In this document: one piece after another, positions 58,489 to 60,435 of the stretch | Layout: each line of letters begins with the position of its first letter | Numbering within the stretch: position 1 is the stretch's first letter | Assembly (NCBI GenBank): GCA_017528825.1 | Contig: JAFXOI010000015.1 | Location: 1 to 60,435 of the forward strand | From: Elusimicrobiaceae bacterium | Lineage (GTDB): Bacteria; Elusimicrobiota; Elusimicrobia; Elusimicrobiales; Elusimicrobiaceae | Length of the DNA stretch: 60,435 nucleotides | Direction: 5' to 3' | Notes under the pieces: generated by a model | The model's input: only the letters and a program-made list of their open reading frames with translations | What the model was told of the DNA's origin: nothing | Databases searched by the model: none | Position numbers and translations under genes: made by a program

Positions 58489-60435
58489 TTATTTGCGTTT
58501 CTTTTTGGCCAAGACGTCTTTGGCAGCGGCTTGCGCAGCAGCCAAGCGAGCTATTGGCACACGGAACGCAGAGCAGGACACGTAGGTAAATCCTTCGCGG
58601 TGGCAGAATTGCACACTTTCCGGATCGCCGCCGTGTTCGCCGCAGATACCAATCTTAAGTCCCGGTTTAACCTCGCGACCTTCTACGACCGCGTGGGTAA
58701 TCAAGCGGCCCACACCGTATTGGTCTAAGGTTTGGAACGGATCGGCTTCTAAAATGCCTTGTTTCAAATATTCCGGCAAGAAAGAACCGATATCATCACG
58801 AGAGAAACCAAACGTCATTTGCGTTAAGTCATTGGTACCGAAGGAGAAGAAATCCGCTTCAGACGCAATGTCGGCCGCTAATACAGCCGCACGCGGAATT
58901 TCAATCATGGTGCCCACGGAGAAGTGCAGTTTTTTCTGTTTGGTCTTGGCTACAACTTCGTCATAGGCTTTGCGAATGAGTTTCTTTTGGTTGATGATTT
59001 CGTTCTTATCGCAGGTCAGCGGAATCATGACTTCCGGCGTTACTTTGACGCCTTCTTTCATCAATTCGGCCGCGGCTTCAAAAACGGCACGGGCTTGCAT
59101 TTCGGTAATTTCCGGATAGGTAATACCTAAGCGAATACCGCGGTGACCCATCATCGGGTTCACTTCATGCAAACCTGCGGCACGTTCACGGAAGGTTTCC
59201 ATCGAAATTTCCAAGGCGTCCGCCAAGCTGCGTTGTTTTTCATGCAAGGCAGGCACGAACTCATGCAAAGGAGGATCCATCAAACGTACCGTGACGCTAA
59301 AACCGGCCATCGCTTTCATGGTTGCCTTGATTTCTTGTTTCACATAGGGGAACAATTCATCCACGGCAGCTTTGCGTTCGGCTTCGTTACCGGCCAAAAT
59401 CATTTTGCGCAAGATGAACAAAGGCTTTTCGGAATTTTGTCCATAGAACATATGTTCTACGCGGAACAAACCAATGCCTTCGGCGCCAAATTTGCGCGCT
59501 TTTTCGGCGTCTTCTTTGGTATCGGCGTTGGCGCGTACTTTTAAGACACGCAATTTATCGCACAAGCCCAAGAAGGTGGCCAAATTTTTGTTGCCTTCGC
59601 CGGCGCCTAACATTTTCAAACCGCCCGCATAGACTAACCCTTTGGTACCGTTCAAGGTCAGCTCATCACCTTCTTTGAAGGTCTTGCCACCCATAGAAAC
59701 GGTTTTCTTGGCCATGTCCAATTCCAGCTCGCCGCAACCTACGATACAGCATTTACCCCAACCGCGGGCTACCAAGGCCGCGTGAGAGGTCATACCGCCG
59801 CGTTGCGTTAAAATACCGGAAGCGGCGCGCATTCCTTCAATATCTTCGGGGTTGGTTTCTTCGCGCACCAAGATAGCATTAACGCCTTTGGCATGTAAAG
59901 CAATGGCATCATTAGAAGTGAAAACGATTTTACCGCTTGCACCGCCGGGACCGGCCGGCAAGCCTTGTGCAATGGCTTTGGCTTCTTTTTCGGCTTTGGG
60001 GTCAATGGCAGGCAACAACAGTTCGCCTAATTGAGCCGGGCTGACACGTAAGACAGCTTCTTCTTTGGTAATTAGTTTTTCTTTTACCATGTCTAAAGCC
60101 ATTTGCACAGCGGCAATACCGTTGCGTTTACCGACGCGGCATTGCAACATCCACAATCTTTCGTGTTCAATGGTAAATTCAATATCCAACATGTCATGGA
60201 AATGTTTTTCCAAGCGTTTTTGGATTTGGTCCAATTCTTTATACACTTTCGGCATTACTTTTTCCAAGGTGGGCAAGTGGGCTGAGTGAGCATTGGTAGA
60301 CCATTTGTTCATCGGAGAAGGAGTGCGGATACCGGCTACTACGTCTTCCCCTTGAGCGTTGATTAAATATTCTCCGTAGAAATGGCTGTCACCGTTACCG
60401 GGGTTACGGGTGAAAGCTACACCCGTGGCAGAGGT
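58489..60435 (-). CDS. ppdK: Pyruvate, phosphate dikinase (5' end outside window)
   Basis: This enzyme interconverts pyruvate, ATP and Pi with PEP, AMP and PPi, common in anaerobes with PPi-linked glycolysis. The open frame continues to the right edge, so 648 C-terminal residues are seen; internal ATGs are not the start. The phospho-His is in GGMTSHAALVARGWG. The PEP-binding barrel has GLFRVEHMF, NPMMGHRGIRLG and FFSFGTNDLTQMTFG. The terminator at 58441-58467 ends it. Confidence 0.95.
   Translation of the reverse strand, partial: TSATGVAFTRNPGNGDSHFYGEYLINAQGEDVVAGIRTPSPMNKWSTNAHSAHLPTLEKVMPKVYKELDQIQKRLEKHFHDMLDIEFTIEHERLWMLQCRVGKRNGIAAVQMALDMVKEKLITKEEAVLRVSPAQLGELLLPAIDPKAEKEAKAIAQGLPAGPGGASGKIVFTSNDAIALHAKGVNAILVREETNPEDIEGMRAASGILTQRGGMTSHAALVARGWGKCCIVGCGELELDMAKKTVSMGGKTFKEGDELTLNGTKGLVYAGGLKMLGAGEGNKNLATFLGLCDKLRVLKVRANADTKEDAEKARKFGAEGIGLFRVEHMFYGQNSEKPLFILRKMILAGNEAERKAAVDELFPYVKQEIKATMKAMAGFSVTVRLMDPPLHEFVPALHEKQRSLADALEISMETFRERAAGLHEVNPMMGHRGIRLGITYPEITEMQARAVFEAAAELMKEGVKVTPEVMIPLTCDKNEIINQKKLIRKAYDEVVAKTKQKKLHFSVGTMIEIPRAAVLAADIASEADFFSFGTNDLTQMTFGFSRDDIGSFLPEYLKQGILEADPFQTLDQYGVGRLITHAVVEGREVKPGLKIGICGEHGGDPESVQFCHREGFTYVSCSAFRVPIARLAAAQAAAKDVLAKKKRK

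Noticed and set aside
1-60435. CRISPR arrays, insertion sequences or a diversity-generating retroelement (as in BPP-1-like phages)
   Set aside because: No regularly spaced repeats, transposase, integrase or reverse transcriptase gene was seen.

Overview
The window looks like a chromosome segment of a Gram-negative bacterium, most probably Elusimicrobiota. The reasons are a complete outer-membrane assembly and lipid A cluster, three separate single-gene PulG-type pilins with no assembly genes beside them, and the overall gene content. The phylum call is inference from gene content and would need a marker-gene tree.

Layout. 1-183 (minus) is the 5' part of a structured RNA that runs off the left edge. 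358-7073 is a plus-strand operon: dnaB, alr, a phospholipid ABC transporter (mlaE, mlaF, mlaD) and radA. 7171-23170 is a podovirus-type block holding packaging, capsid, short-tail, DNA-ejection and lysis genes. It has no integrase, repressor or replication gene. Two cargo genes for membrane proteins lie inside it on the opposite strand. 23187-36831 holds a pilin, an O-antigen ligase-like protein with TPRs, tRNA-Thr, class II aldolase, an M42 peptidase/transketolase/PPC operon, an SPFH/NfeD pair, a SirB1-like protein, an OmpA lipoprotein, a PAP2 phosphatase and an FtsA-like protein. 36902-42180 holds an ABC-F ATPase, a DEAD-box helicase, a pilin and a porin. 42236-42434 holds a candidate small RNA and another structured segment. 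42480-49770 (minus) is the operon bamA, skp, lpxD, lpxC, fabZ, lpxA, lpxI. 49858-60435 holds rpmB, terC, rnpB, an RNase HI-family gene, a dicarboxylate symporter, gdhA, a DtxR-type regulator, lexA, cdd, a GDSL esterase, a long RNA leader followed by a two-headed pilin, and the 3' part of ppdK.

Two things stand out. First, a structured RNA occurs twice (minus 183-1 and plus 57171-57386). The copies share a sequence block and have compensatory changes in their stems. The second copy has a riboswitch-like layout (aptamer-like fold, alternative pairing, intrinsic terminator) directly upstream of an unusual pilin with two head domains. I could not match it to a known class. Second, the intact, compact podoviral morphogenesis and lysis block lacks any self-replication or integration module but has two perfect-consensus host promoters. 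That is the composition expected of a gene-transfer-agent-like or otherwise domesticated particle, although a defective prophage remains possible.
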